Positions 1 to 7,473 of a stretch of DNA of 64,000 nucleotides are shown here, piece after piece. Positions within the stretch are counted from its first letter, which is position 1. Every line of letters begins with the position of its first letter. The DNA comes from Hymenobacter ginkgonis. GTDB lineage: Bacteria; Bacteroidota; Bacteroidia; Cytophagales; Hymenobacteraceae. Where the stretch lies: the NCBI RefSeq assembly GCF_009755225.1, contig NZ_WQKZ01000001.1, positions 682,001-746,000 on the forward strand, given 5' to 3'. Made by a program: the position numbers and the translations under genes. The notes under the pieces were generated by a model. The model ran no database searches. It was not told where the DNA came from and worked only from the letters and a program-made list of their open reading frames with translations.

Positions 1-602
1 ACGTAGAGAAAGCCCAGGAGCACAAGATTCTGGAAAACGAGGAAATCAAGAACATGATTACCGCGCTCGGGGTCACGTTCAACGAGCGCAAGTCGTTGGC
101 GTTTGGCACCGATGACGAGGGCAACGAAACCGGCCCGTTGAACTTTGATAAGCTGCGCTACCACAAAATCATCATCATGACCGATGCTGATATTGACGGC
201 TCGCACATCCGCACGCTCATCCTCACGTTCTTCTTCCGCTACATGCGGGCGCTAGTCGACAACGGCTACATCTACATTGCCCTACCCCCCCTCTACCTCG
301 TGAAGCGGGGCAAGGAGGAGCGCTACTGCTGGACCGAGGACGACCGCGCCGCCGCTACCGACGAGCTAGGCCGCGGCCGCCCCGAAACCGTGAACGTGCA
401 GCGCTATAAAGGCCTGGGCGAGATGAACGCCGAGCAGCTCTGGACTACCACCATGCAGCCCGAAACCCGCACCCTGAAGCGCGTAACGGTAGACTCGGCA
501 GCTGAGGCCGACCACCTCTTTTCGATGCTGATGGGCGATGAAGTAGCTCCCCGTCGCGACTTTATCGAACAGAACGCCAAGTACGCTAAGCTCGACGTGT
601 AA
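1..602 (+). CDS. gyrB: DNA gyrase subunit B, C-terminal part (5' end outside window)
   Basis: This is the last 199 or so codons of the ATPase/TOPRIM subunit of DNA gyrase, which introduces negative supercoils together with GyrA. The frame is already open at base 3, so the Met at base 54 is internal. Visible elements are the end of the TOPRIM region with the metal-binding DADIDGSH stretch (about bases 180-203), the RYKGLGEMN motif of the tail domain (near 400-428), and the typical ending MGDEVAPRRDFIEQNAKYA. These fit GyrB better than ParE, although only the C-terminus is seen. The codons at 281-293 (Leu-Pro-Pro-Leu) carry a CTACCCCC motif that recurs throughout the window. A strong terminator follows 35 bases after the stop. 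Confidence 0.95.
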   Translation, partial: VEKAQEHKILENEEIKNMITALGVTFNERKSLAFGTDDEGNETGPLNFDKLRYHKIIIMTDADIDGSHIRTLILTFFFRYMRALVDNGYIYIALPPLYLVKRGKEERYCWTEDDRAAATDELGRGRPETVNVQRYKGLGEMNAEQLWTTTMQPETRTLKRVTVDSAAEADHLFSMLMGDEVAPRRDFIEQNAKYAKLDV

Positions 603-636
603 GACCGCGGATTCTACGGATTTTGTGTACGCAAGA

Positions 637-663
637 AAGGCCACCCAATAGGGTGGCCTTTTT
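637..663 (+). terminator. Rho-independent terminator of gyrB
   Basis: An 11-bp stem (AAAGGCCACCC / GGGTGGCCTTT) with a four-base AATA loop is followed by a T-run. It lies 35 bases after the gyrB stop and ends that transcript. Because the stem begins with an A-run it may also work from the other side, where the minus-strand deaminase gene ends at 726. Confidence 0.85.
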
Positions 664-725
664 CGTTGTGACAGGTAAGTAGCGGCCATTTTTTGCCGAC
701 TAAAAAATCCGCGCTACTCCGGGGT

Positions 726-1214
726 CTAGTAATCGGTGCGGCTTTCTTTGGCGCGCCAGGCCTCGAATGATACCAGGGCTTCGTCGCGCAGGAACTGCTG
801 CATAGGTAGGCGCCGCTCGGGCAGCGGCTTATCAATTTCATCGTAGATGAATTGGTCGTCGAAGCCAATAGCGGCCGCGTCGGCCTTGGTATTGGCGTAG
901 AACACACGGGCTGGGCGGGCCCAATAAATGGCCCCTAGGCACATGGGGCACGGCTCGCAGCTAGTGTAGAGGTCGCAGCCGTCGAGCTGAAACGTGCCGA
1001 GCACCTGGCAGGCCTTGCGGATGGCATCGACCTCGGCGTGGCAGGTAGGGTCGAGGGTGCTGGTGACCTGGTTGAAGCCACGGGCGATAATCTGGCCATC
1101 CTTAACAATGACTGCACCGAAGGGGCCGCCAAAACCAGCTTGCATTTTTTCGAGCGATAGCTGGATGGCTTCGCGCATGAACGCCGGATTAGGCTGAGGG
1201 GAATCTAAAGACAT
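726..1214 (-). CDS. Nucleoside/guanine deaminase family protein (CMP/dCMP deaminase fold)
   Basis: A 162-residue zinc-dependent deaminase of the cytidine/deoxycytidylate deaminase fold. The zinc ligands are visible: His-Ala-Glu (CHAEVDAI, about residues 61-63), where His binds zinc and Glu shuttles the proton, and the paired cysteines of SCEPCPMC. The FDDQFIYDEI region after the active site resembles guanine deaminases of the GuaD type, so hydrolysis of guanine to xanthine is the most likely reaction. Substrate cannot be fixed from sequence; tRNA adenosine deaminase is the main alternative, but TadA proteins have a different C-terminus. The start at 1214 was chosen because homology to the fold begins there; the longer open frame upstream runs through an AT-rich intergenic region. 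Confidence 0.85.
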   Translation of the reverse strand: MSLDSPQPNPAFMREAIQLSLEKMQAGFGGPFGAVIVKDGQIIARGFNQVTSTLDPTCHAEVDAIRKACQVLGTFQLDGCDLYTSCEPCPMCLGAIYWARPARVFYANTKADAAAIGFDDQFIYDEIDKPLPERRLPMQQFLRDEALVSFEAWRAKESRTDY

Positions 1215-1279
1215 ACTGAGACTTTTTCGCCTTTGAAAATCAGTTTGTTGTAAAAATCTATTAATTATTTTATGAAAAG

Positions 1280-1382
1280 TACGGAATTTTTTGCCTCTAA
1301 GCTTGTTAGTGCATCCGTGAAAGAATAGTTTTTTAAGGTGTTTTGGTTGGAAAGACCTATCCCTCTGGGATAGGTCTTTTTT
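1280..1382 (+). ncRNA. Candidate small RNA ending in a strong terminator
   Basis: A plus-strand terminator (1351-1382: 13-bp stem AAAGACCTATCCC / GGGATAGGTCTTT, three-base loop, then Ts) has no plus-strand gene in front of it, since gyrB is already terminated at 637-663. Upstream, TTTG at 1244-1247 and TATTTTAT at 1266-1273 are 18 bases apart, which fits the -33/-7 layout of Bacteroidota promoters. A transcript from about 1280 would be about 100 nt, with ACGGA (1281-1285) able to pair with TCCGT (1314-1318). No known RNA family was recognised. It could instead be a leader or a stop for antisense transcription. Inference only. Confidence 0.3.
1351..1382 (+). terminator. Orphan Rho-independent terminator
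   Basis: A 13-bp perfect stem with loop TCT is followed by six Ts on the plus strand. On the minus strand the run after the stem is only TTTCC, so it is oriented for a plus-strand transcript. No plus-strand protein gene lies between the gyrB terminator and this element. Confidence 0.7.
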
Positions 1383-1696
1383 CATGCCCCGCGGGTAAGC
1401 TAATAACACCTTGCCGAAGCTTACGGCGCCCAATAAGGAAGGGTAAAAGTAGCGCCTACTGCCAGTATGCTGGTTTTATAGGTGCCTTTCTGCCGGGTTA
1501 AAGCTTAACTTTTTGAGAGGTATTGCCCCTACTAAAACGGATACAAGCTGCCTGCCTAACGAGCTGGCTGAGGCTGCTTGGTGGGGGTGGGGCATGGCCA
1601 GCGGCGCATGAGAACGCTTGGTTTGCGCTGGTTTTCAGGGCGAATAGCTACCAGTTGCGAAGGGAGAAAATGGTTGGGGGCGCCCGGTGCTGGGTA

Positions 1697-1725
1697 TTTC
1701 AAAATACAGAAAAAACTGTAATTTG
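1697..1725 (+). promoter_or_regulatory. Putative promoter of the Gluconate_2-dh3/GMC operon
   Basis: TTTC (1697-1700), an 18-base spacer and TAATTTG (1719-1725) approximate the Bacteroidota TTTG / TAnnTTTG promoter. Transcription would begin about 20 bases before the ATG at 1753. This supports 1753 over the longer open frame that starts at 1687. Confidence 0.4.
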
Positions 1726-1752
1726 CGCTACGCTCTCTTTCCCCACCGTAGT

Positions 1753-2325
1753 ATGAACCGGCGCTTAGCTGTTAAAAACCTCTCGCTGCTGGTTGGCGCA
1801 GCCACCCTGCTGCCCGCCTGCCTGTCGCAAACCAAATCGGACCAAGCAGCTACGGTATCCCTCAAGCACGTGGCGGTGAGCGCCCCCGAAGAGCAACTGT
1901 TGGCGGAGGTATGCGAAACCCTTATTCCTAAGACCGATACGCCTGGGGCAAAAGACTTGGGCCTGCACCGCTACGTACTGAAAATGCTTGATGACTGCAC
2001 GCCGGCTAAGGAGCAGCAACTCTTTTTGGCTGGCTTGCGGCAGCTGGAGGAGACCTGCCAGCAGCAAATGGGGCAGGCCTTCGGGGAAGGTACCGCGCCG
2101 CAGCGCTTGGCCCTGCTGCAACGCATTGACCAGCAGCCACAACAGTTCTCGAAAGAAGTGGTAGGTTTTTACCGCTCGGCGCGGCAACTAACCATCGACG
2201 GTTACACCGGCAGCAAGTATTTCATGACCAAGCAAGTGGTGTATGAGCTGGTGCCGGGCCGCTACAACGGCTATTTTCCCGTGAGCAACCTACGCGTAGC
2301 AAAGCCGAGCCATGGCCAATCTTAA
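1753..2325 (+). CDS. Gluconate_2-dh3 family small subunit (lipoprotein/Tat-type leader)
   Basis: A 190-residue protein of the gluconate 2-dehydrogenase subunit 3 family (Gluconate_2-dh3), the partner that helps secretion or assembly of the flavoprotein subunit of periplasmic GMC-type dehydrogenases. The N-terminus has a double Arg (MNRRLAVKN), a hydrophobic stretch and LPAC, which could be a lipobox with Cys at about residue 24. The body contains LLAEVCETLIPKTDTPGAKDLG, typical of the family, and a C-terminal GYFPVSN-type segment. The start at 1753 was chosen because the leader begins there. It overlaps the next gene by 14 bases, so the two are almost surely translated together. Confidence 0.85.
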   Translation: MNRRLAVKNLSLLVGAATLLPACLSQTKSDQAATVSLKHVAVSAPEEQLLAEVCETLIPKTDTPGAKDLGLHRYVLKMLDDCTPAKEQQLFLAGLRQLEETCQQQMGQAFGEGTAPQRLALLQRIDQQPQQFSKEVVGFYRSARQLTIDGYTGSKYFMTKQVVYELVPGRYNGYFPVSNLRVAKPSHGQS

Positions 2326-4027
2326 CATCGATAGCGTGAAAGCGCGCACCTTCGACGCCATCGTGATTGGCTCGGGCATGAGTGGGGGCTGGGCCGCGAA
2401 AGAGCTTACCGACAAAGGCTTGAAAACCCTGGTGGTGGAGCGTGGCCCCAACGTGCAGCACAACAAAGACTACCCCACCACCAACCTCCGGCCCTGGGAA
2501 TTTGCGCACGGCGGCAAAGTGCCCACCGATGTGCAAGCCGCCAATCCCATCGCGAGCCGCTGCTACGTCTTTAAGGAGGACGCCATGCATTTTGTGGTGA
2601 AGGATGGCGAGCACCCCTACGTGCAAGAAAAGCCGTTTGACTGGATTCGGGGCTACCAGGTGGGCGGCAAGTCGCTGCTGTGGGCCCGCCAAACCCAGCG
2701 CTGGAGCGCGTTTGATTTTGAGGGCCCGGCCCGCGACGGGTTTGCCGTAGACTGGCCCATTCGTTACGCCGACCTGGCGCCCTGGTACAGCCACGTCGAG
2801 AAGTTTGCCGGCATTAGTGGCCACCGAGATGGCTTGGCCGAGCTGCCCGACGGCGAATTTTTGCCCGCCTACCCCCTCAATGCCGTGGAAGACCATTTTC
2901 GGCAGCAGCTGCAGAAAAGCCACCCCGGCCGCCACGTCATCAGTGCGCGCTGCGCGCACTTGTCGAAGCCCCAGCCCATTCATTATGAGCAGGGTAGGGT
3001 GCAGTGCCAAAACCGGGTGCTGTGCCAGCGGGGCTGCCCATTCGGCGGGTATTTCAGCAGCAATTCGTCTACCATTCCGTGGGCGCTGAAGTCGGGCCAC
3101 CTCACGTTGGCCCCTAACTTAGTGGTGCAGACCATTTTGTTTGATGAACAGCAGGGCCGGGCCACGGGCATTCGGGTGGTGGATGCGCATACCAAAGCGA
3201 CGACGGAATATTATGCGCCCATATTATTTGTGAATGCGGGTGCGCTGAATACCAACTTGTTGCTGCTGAATTCTACTTCGCACCGCTTCCCCGCGGGCTT
3301 GGGCAATGACAGCGGGATGCTGGGCAAATTCGTGGCCTTTCATAACTACAGCGCCAAGATGAACGCGGAGTATGAGGGCCTGCAAAACTTCACCACCGAT
3401 GGGCGTAGCCCGGCGGGCGGCGGCTACCTGCCCCGGTTTCGCAACGTATTTAAGCAAGAAACGGACTTTTTGCGCGGCTACGCTACCAGTTTTGGCGCCT
3501 CGCGCGGGTCGGTGCAGCCCGGGCACGGCCTGGGCGCCAGCCTCAAGCAGCAGTTGGAGCGGCCGGCCCTGGGCCCCTGGAAAATATCTGCGGGCATGAT
3601 GGGCGAAACCATTCCGAAGGAAACCAACTACGTGCGCCTCGACCCTGCGCGCAAAGACGAATGGGGGATGCCTTTGCTGTCGGTATCAGTAGCTTATGAC
3701 GATAACGATGCCAAGATGAAGCAGGACTTCTTCGAGCAATTTACCGACATGTTTACCCAGGCGGGTTTCACCAATATAGAGGCCCGTGACACGGGCCAGG
3801 CGCCGGGCCTCGACATCCACGAGATGGGCGGCGTGCGCATGGGCCGCGACCCCAAAACGTCGCTGCTCAACCAGTGGAACCAGCTGCACGCCTGCCCTAA
3901 CGTGTACGTCACGGATGGCGCGTGCATGACTTCGACTTCCACCCAAAACCCCTCGCTGACTTACATGGCCCTCACGGCCCGCGCCGTGGACCACGCCGTG
4001 GGCGAACTCAAAAAGCAAAACCTGTAG
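2312..4027 (+). CDS. GMC family FAD-dependent oxidoreductase, large subunit
   Basis: A 571-residue glucose-methanol-choline oxidoreductase. The FAD dinucleotide site IGSGMSGG is at residues 19-26, with the ribose-binding Glu at 43 (VVERG). The C-terminal active-site pair is visible as His503 (HEMGG) and Asn546 (TQNPSL). A cysteine-rich stretch near residues 230-245 (CQNRVLCQRGC) is characteristic of the gluconate-dehydrogenase-like branch. No signal peptide is present, which fits export as a complex with the leader-bearing subunit encoded just upstream. In Bacteroidota such pairs oxidise sugars or glycosides, often at C3; an isomerase/epimerase gene follows at 4109, which supports a sugar-oxidation role. 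Substrate is not determinable here. Confidence 0.92.
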   Translation: MANLNIDSVKARTFDAIVIGSGMSGGWAAKELTDKGLKTLVVERGPNVQHNKDYPTTNLRPWEFAHGGKVPTDVQAANPIASRCYVFKEDAMHFVVKDGEHPYVQEKPFDWIRGYQVGGKSLLWARQTQRWSAFDFEGPARDGFAVDWPIRYADLAPWYSHVEKFAGISGHRDGLAELPDGEFLPAYPLNAVEDHFRQQLQKSHPGRHVISARCAHLSKPQPIHYEQGRVQCQNRVLCQRGCPFGGYFSSNSSTIPWALKSGHLTLAPNLVVQTILFDEQQGRATGIRVVDAHTKATTEYYAPILFVNAGALNTNLLLLNSTSHRFPAGLGNDSGMLGKFVAFHNYSAKMNAEYEGLQNFTTDGRSPAGGGYLPRFRNVFKQETDFLRGYATSFGASRGSVQPGHGLGASLKQQLERPALGPWKISAGMMGETIPKETNYVRLDPARKDEWGMPLLSVSVAYDDNDAKMKQDFFEQFTDMFTQAGFTNIEARDTGQAPGLDIHEMGGVRMGRDPKTSLLNQWNQLHACPNVYVTDGACMTSTSTQNPSLTYMALTARAVDHAVGELKKQNL

Positions 4028-4030
4028 CAG

Positions 4031-4061
4031 CCCTACCCCCTTGCCTTTTGCCGAGGGGGTA
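4031..4061 (+). terminator. Weak hairpin after the GMC gene, made from the CTACCCCC motif
   Basis: TACCCCC (4034-4040) pairs with GGGGGTA (4055-4061) around a 14-base loop. It starts four bases after the stop. There is no clear T-run, so it may only attenuate, and the next gene could still be co-transcribed. Confidence 0.35.
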
Positions 4062-4108
4062 AGGCGCCGCCCGCCGTGCCCAGCTATCTTGTCAAAATAT
4101 TGATAACC

Positions 4109-4999
4109 ATGCCACAACGCCGCGATTTTCTGAAGCAAATAGGGCTGCTTTCTACCGTTGCTTGGGCCCAGCCAGCGTGGCTACTAGCCGCGCCTACCCC
4201 CCTGCCAGTGGGCCTGCAGCTCTACACCCTGCGCGAGTACATTGGCCAGGATGTGAAGGGCGTGCTGGCTAAAGTGGCCCGTGCCGGCTACAAAGAGGTA
4301 GAAACTTACGGCTACAGCCCTAAAAAGCACTTCTGGGGCTTGACGCCCGCCGCGTTTAAGGCGGTGCTGGCGGCCAACGGCCTGCGCACTACCAGCGGGC
4401 ATTATGAATTTGGGGCGTTTATGCACGACGGCAACGAGGCGAGCCTCCAGCCGATTATCGAAGCGGCCCGGGCCTGCGGGCAAACGTATGTGGTGGTGCC
4501 GCACCTCGATGAAAACGTGCGCGCCACTGCCGCCGACTTCCTAACCGTGACGGCCCGGCTCAACAGGGCGGGGGCGCTGTGCAAAGCGGCGGGCCTGAAG
4601 CTGGCGTATCATAACCACGACTTTGAATTTAAGGTGCTGGGCGGCACCACCTTGTACGACGTCATGCTGAAAGAAACCGACCCCGCTTTGGTGGATTTTG
4701 AGATGGATGTGTACTGGGTAGTGCGGGCCGGGCAGGACCCCGTAAAGCTGCTGCAAGCCCACCCTAAGCGCTTTCCGCTGTGGCATATTAAAGACATGGA
4801 CAAGGCCCACCCCGAGTTGAACACCGAGGTGGGGGTAGGCTCGATTGACTACCGAAAGCTGATGGCCTACGCGGGGGTGGCCGGGCTGAAGCACGTGTTT
4901 ATGGAGCAAGAAAACTTTGCAATGAATGCCTACCAGAGCATCGCCCAAAGCGCCGCCTACATTAAAAAGAACTTGCTGGCTGCGCCCAGAAGGAGCTAG
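4109..4999 (+). CDS. Sugar phosphate isomerase/epimerase (xylose-isomerase-like TIM barrel), exported
   Basis: A 296-residue AP-endonuclease-2/xylose-isomerase-like TIM barrel. It starts with a twin-arginine type leader (QRRDFLKQIG, hydrophobic core, Ala-rich cleavage region), so it is probably periplasmic. Barrel landmarks are visible: GLQLYTLRE, an Asn-His pair (YHNHDFEF, about residue 172), Glu/Asp metal ligands (DFEMDVYWV, then HIKD) and a C-terminal FMEQENF. These residues normally bind a divalent metal in sugar isomerases, epimerases and related lyases. The first in-frame start (4076) was rejected because the Tat leader begins at 4109. Next to a GMC sugar dehydrogenase it may act on an oxidised (keto) sugar; that is inference. 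Confidence 0.85.
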   Translation: MPQRRDFLKQIGLLSTVAWAQPAWLLAAPTPLPVGLQLYTLREYIGQDVKGVLAKVARAGYKEVETYGYSPKKHFWGLTPAAFKAVLAANGLRTTSGHYEFGAFMHDGNEASLQPIIEAARACGQTYVVVPHLDENVRATAADFLTVTARLNRAGALCKAAGLKLAYHNHDFEFKVLGGTTLYDVMLKETDPALVDFEMDVYWVVRAGQDPVKLLQAHPKRFPLWHIKDMDKAHPELNTEVGVGSIDYRKLMAYAGVAGLKHVFMEQENFAMNAYQSIAQSAAYIKKNLLAAPRRS

Positions 5000-5127
5000 C
5001 TGGTAGTAGCGCGGGCGCGCAGGGCCTGCGCTGCGCTGCAAATTGGGCGCTGCCAAGAGTAGCCCGCGCATCTTAACTTGCGCCAGGACCGGCCTTTGCC
5101 AAAAGGAAGTAAACGGCCCGCTACCTG

Positions 5128-7326
5128 ATGCGACACTTGTATCTACTGTTATGGCTGCTGGCCGGGAGCCAGGCTCAGGCCCAATACTTTAGCCCGGCTG
5201 AAGTAACCCGCTGGCGGCAGCAGGCCCAGCGCGTCAGTATTGTGCGCGACAACTGGGGCGTGCCGCACATAACGGGCAAAACCGATGCCGATGCCGTGTT
5301 TGGCCTGCTCTACTCGCAGTGCGAAGACGATTTTGCGCGCGTCGAGGACAACTACATCAACGCCCTGGGCCGCCAGGCTGAGGTAGACGGCGAGGCCCTG
5401 CTGTACCAGGATTTGCGCCAGCGTCTGTTCATGGATTCGACGCGCGCCGTGGCCACCTACGCCCGTAGCCCGCGCTGGATGAAGGACTTACTGAATGCCT
5501 TCGCCGATGGCACCAACTACTACCTGGCCACGCACCCCACGGTGCAGCCGCGGCTGCTGCGCCGGTTTCAGCCCTGGATGCCGCTGCTGTTTAGCGAGGG
5601 TAGCATTGGCGGCAACGTGAGCGTAGTGCCGCTCGAGCGCCTCAAGGCGTTTTATAGCCAGCAAAAAGGCACGTCGTGGCAGCGGCCCGATTTTGAACAG
5701 GCCGAGCGCGAGCCGGTGGGCTCCAACGGCTTCGCCATTGCGCCCACCAAAAGTGCCAGCGGCCACGCGCTGCTGCTCATCAACCCGCATACGTCGTTCT
5801 ACTTCCGCTCCGAAGTGCAGATGACGAGCGCCGCGGGCCTCAACGCCTACGGCGCCGTAACGTGGGGGCAGTTTTTTGTTTACCAAGGCTTTAACGAGAA
5901 ATGCGGCTGGATGCATACTTCCAGCCAAGCCGACTCGATGGATGAGTACCTGGAGACGGTGAGCGAACAGGGCGGCAAGTTCTTTTACCAGTATGCGGGC
6001 AAGCAGCTGCCAGTACTCACCGATACGCTCTCGCTGCGCTACCTGAAGGATGGGCAGCGGCTGCGGCGGCGCTTCACCACCTACCGCACGCCGCACGGCC
6101 CAGTGGTGGGCAAAGTGGGCGAAAAGTGGCTGACGGTGAAGATGATGGACACGCCGCTGCAAGCCCTGGAGCAGTCGTACCTGCGCACCAAAGCCCACGA
6201 CTACGCCAGTTTTCGGGAGGTGATGCGCCTGAACGGCAACGCCTCGAACAACACCGTTTTTGCCGATGCCACGGGCACTATTGCCTACTGGCACGGCAAT
6301 TTTATGCCCCGCCGCCCGGCCGGCTACGACTATAGCCAGCCCGTGGACGGCAGCACCGCCGCCACCGAGTGGCAGGGCCTGCACAAAGTGGAGGAACTGG
6401 TGCAGGTGCGCAACCCGGCCAGCGGCTTTATCCAAAATTGTAACTCGACGCCCTTCACCGTAGCAGGGGGGGGTAGCAGCCCCGATAAAAAGCAGTACCC
6501 CAGCTACATGGCGCCCGATGCCGAAAACTACCGCGGCCTAAACGCGGTGCGGGTGCTGAGCCGCAAAAAGGCGTTTACCCTCGATACGCTCATCGCCGCG
6601 GCCAACGACCCGCACCTGGCGGGCTTTGAGGAGCTATTGCCCGCGCTGTTTGCCGATTATCAAACCACGCTCGATGCGGCGGGCGGCGAGGTGCCCCGGG
6701 GGGTAGGGCCAGCTATTGAAATCTTGCGCAATTGGGACCTGAACTACAGTACTACTTCAGTGGCCCAAACGCTGGCCATTTATTGGGGCGAGCGCGTGCA
6801 GCGGCTGGCGCGCAGCCGTGTGCCGGCCGGCCAGGCGCTAGATTACTTGAGCCTCACGGCATTCACCATCGCCCACACTACCCCCGAAGAAAAGCTCAAC
6901 GCGCTGGCCGAAACCCAGGCCGAGCTCACCCGCGACTTTGGCCGCTGGCAGCTGCCCTGGGGCGAGGTAAACCGCTACCAGCGCCTGACGGGCCGCATCA
7001 ACGAAACGTTTGACGACCAGCAGCCGAGCAGGCCGGTGGCGTTCACGTCGTCGGCTTGGGGCTCGCTGGCGGCGTTTGGCGCGCACACCTACCCCGGCAC
7101 CAAGAAGCGCTACGGGGGGGTAGGCAACAGCTTTGTGGCGGTGGTGGAGTTTGGCCCCCGCGTGGTGGCCCGCTCCGTCGTGACGGGCGGCCAGGCCAGC
7201 CGGCCCGACTCGCCGCACTTCACCGACCAGGCACCGCTGTATTGCGAAGGCCAGTTTAAAGACGTGCTATTTTACCCTGAGGATGTGCAGAAGCACGCCG
7301 AGCGCACCTACCACCCCGGCGAGTAG
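5128..7326 (+). CDS. Penicillin acylase family Ntn hydrolase (acyl-homoserine-lactone-acylase-like)
   Basis: A 732-residue precursor of the penicillin/AHL acylase family, which cleaves amide bonds and matures by autocatalytic chain cutting. A signal peptide covers residues 1-19 (ends AQAQ). The alpha chain carries IVRDNWGVPHITG, the family's N-terminal signature. The auto-cleavage site is Gly198|Ser199 in EPVGSNGFAIAP, so Ser199 becomes the catalytic N-terminal nucleophile of the beta chain. Further family marks are LLINPH and NPASGFIQNCNSTPF. Length and layout are normal. A run of eight Gs inside the gene (6466-6473) is a possible slippage site. Substrate could be an acyl-amide antibiotic, a quorum signal or a lipid amide; none can be picked from sequence. 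Confidence 0.9.
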   Translation: MRHLYLLLWLLAGSQAQAQYFSPAEVTRWRQQAQRVSIVRDNWGVPHITGKTDADAVFGLLYSQCEDDFARVEDNYINALGRQAEVDGEALLYQDLRQRLFMDSTRAVATYARSPRWMKDLLNAFADGTNYYLATHPTVQPRLLRRFQPWMPLLFSEGSIGGNVSVVPLERLKAFYSQQKGTSWQRPDFEQAEREPVGSNGFAIAPTKSASGHALLLINPHTSFYFRSEVQMTSAAGLNAYGAVTWGQFFVYQGFNEKCGWMHTSSQADSMDEYLETVSEQGGKFFYQYAGKQLPVLTDTLSLRYLKDGQRLRRRFTTYRTPHGPVVGKVGEKWLTVKMMDTPLQALEQSYLRTKAHDYASFREVMRLNGNASNNTVFADATGTIAYWHGNFMPRRPAGYDYSQPVDGSTAATEWQGLHKVEELVQVRNPASGFIQNCNSTPFTVAGGGSSPDKKQYPSYMAPDAENYRGLNAVRVLSRKKAFTLDTLIAAANDPHLAGFEELLPALFADYQTTLDAAGGEVPRGVGPAIEILRNWDLNYSTTSVAQTLAIYWGERVQRLARSRVPAGQALDYLSLTAFTIAHTTPEEKLNALAETQAELTRDFGRWQLPWGEVNRYQRLTGRINETFDDQQPSRPVAFTSSAWGSLAAFGAHTYPGTKKRYGGVGNSFVAVVEFGPRVVARSVVTGGQASRPDSPHFTDQAPLYCEGQFKDVLFYPEDVQKHAERTYHPGE

Positions 7327-7366
7327 GGGCTGAAAAAGTGAGCGTGAAAGGGTAGCAAAAAAGCGC

Positions 7367-7450
7367 GTCATGCGGACGAAGGAAGCATCTTGGTCGCCTC
7401 ATCTGCCCGACTGAGCGAACCTGAGAAGCTGCTTCCTTCGTCCGTATGAC
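7367..7450. repeat. Interspersed palindrome, family GTCATGC...GAAGCAT, copy 1
   Basis: Imperfect inverted repeat: GTCATGCGGACGAAGGAAGC on the left pairs with the right arm ending GTCCGTATGAC, with two or three mismatches and a loop of about 36 bases. It lies between two plus-strand genes and probably ends the acylase transcript. Five related palindromes occur in this window; this copy is the most degenerate. Confidence 0.75.
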
Positions 7451-7473
7451 AAGGTTTAAAAGTAATTGACTAC

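Larger units (their letters stand above)
1215..1752. other. 538-base intergenic region with an AT-rich core, a lone terminator and a promoter candidate
   Basis: No convincing protein gene is seen here; the 77-codon plus-strand frame at 1523-1756 has no recognisable content and no family-like composition. Bases about 1235-1345 are clearly AT-rich against the GC-rich surroundings. They hold a candidate small-RNA unit (1280-1382) and probably the deaminase promoter on the minus strand. Bases 1383-1690 carry nothing I can name. Bases 1697-1725 look like the promoter of the gene at 1753. Confidence 0.5.

Noticed and set aside
1523..1756. 77-codon plus-strand open frame in the intergenic region before the Gluconate_2-dh3 gene
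   Set aside because: No recognisable content, runs over the putative promoter at 1697-1725 and overlaps the start of the real gene.
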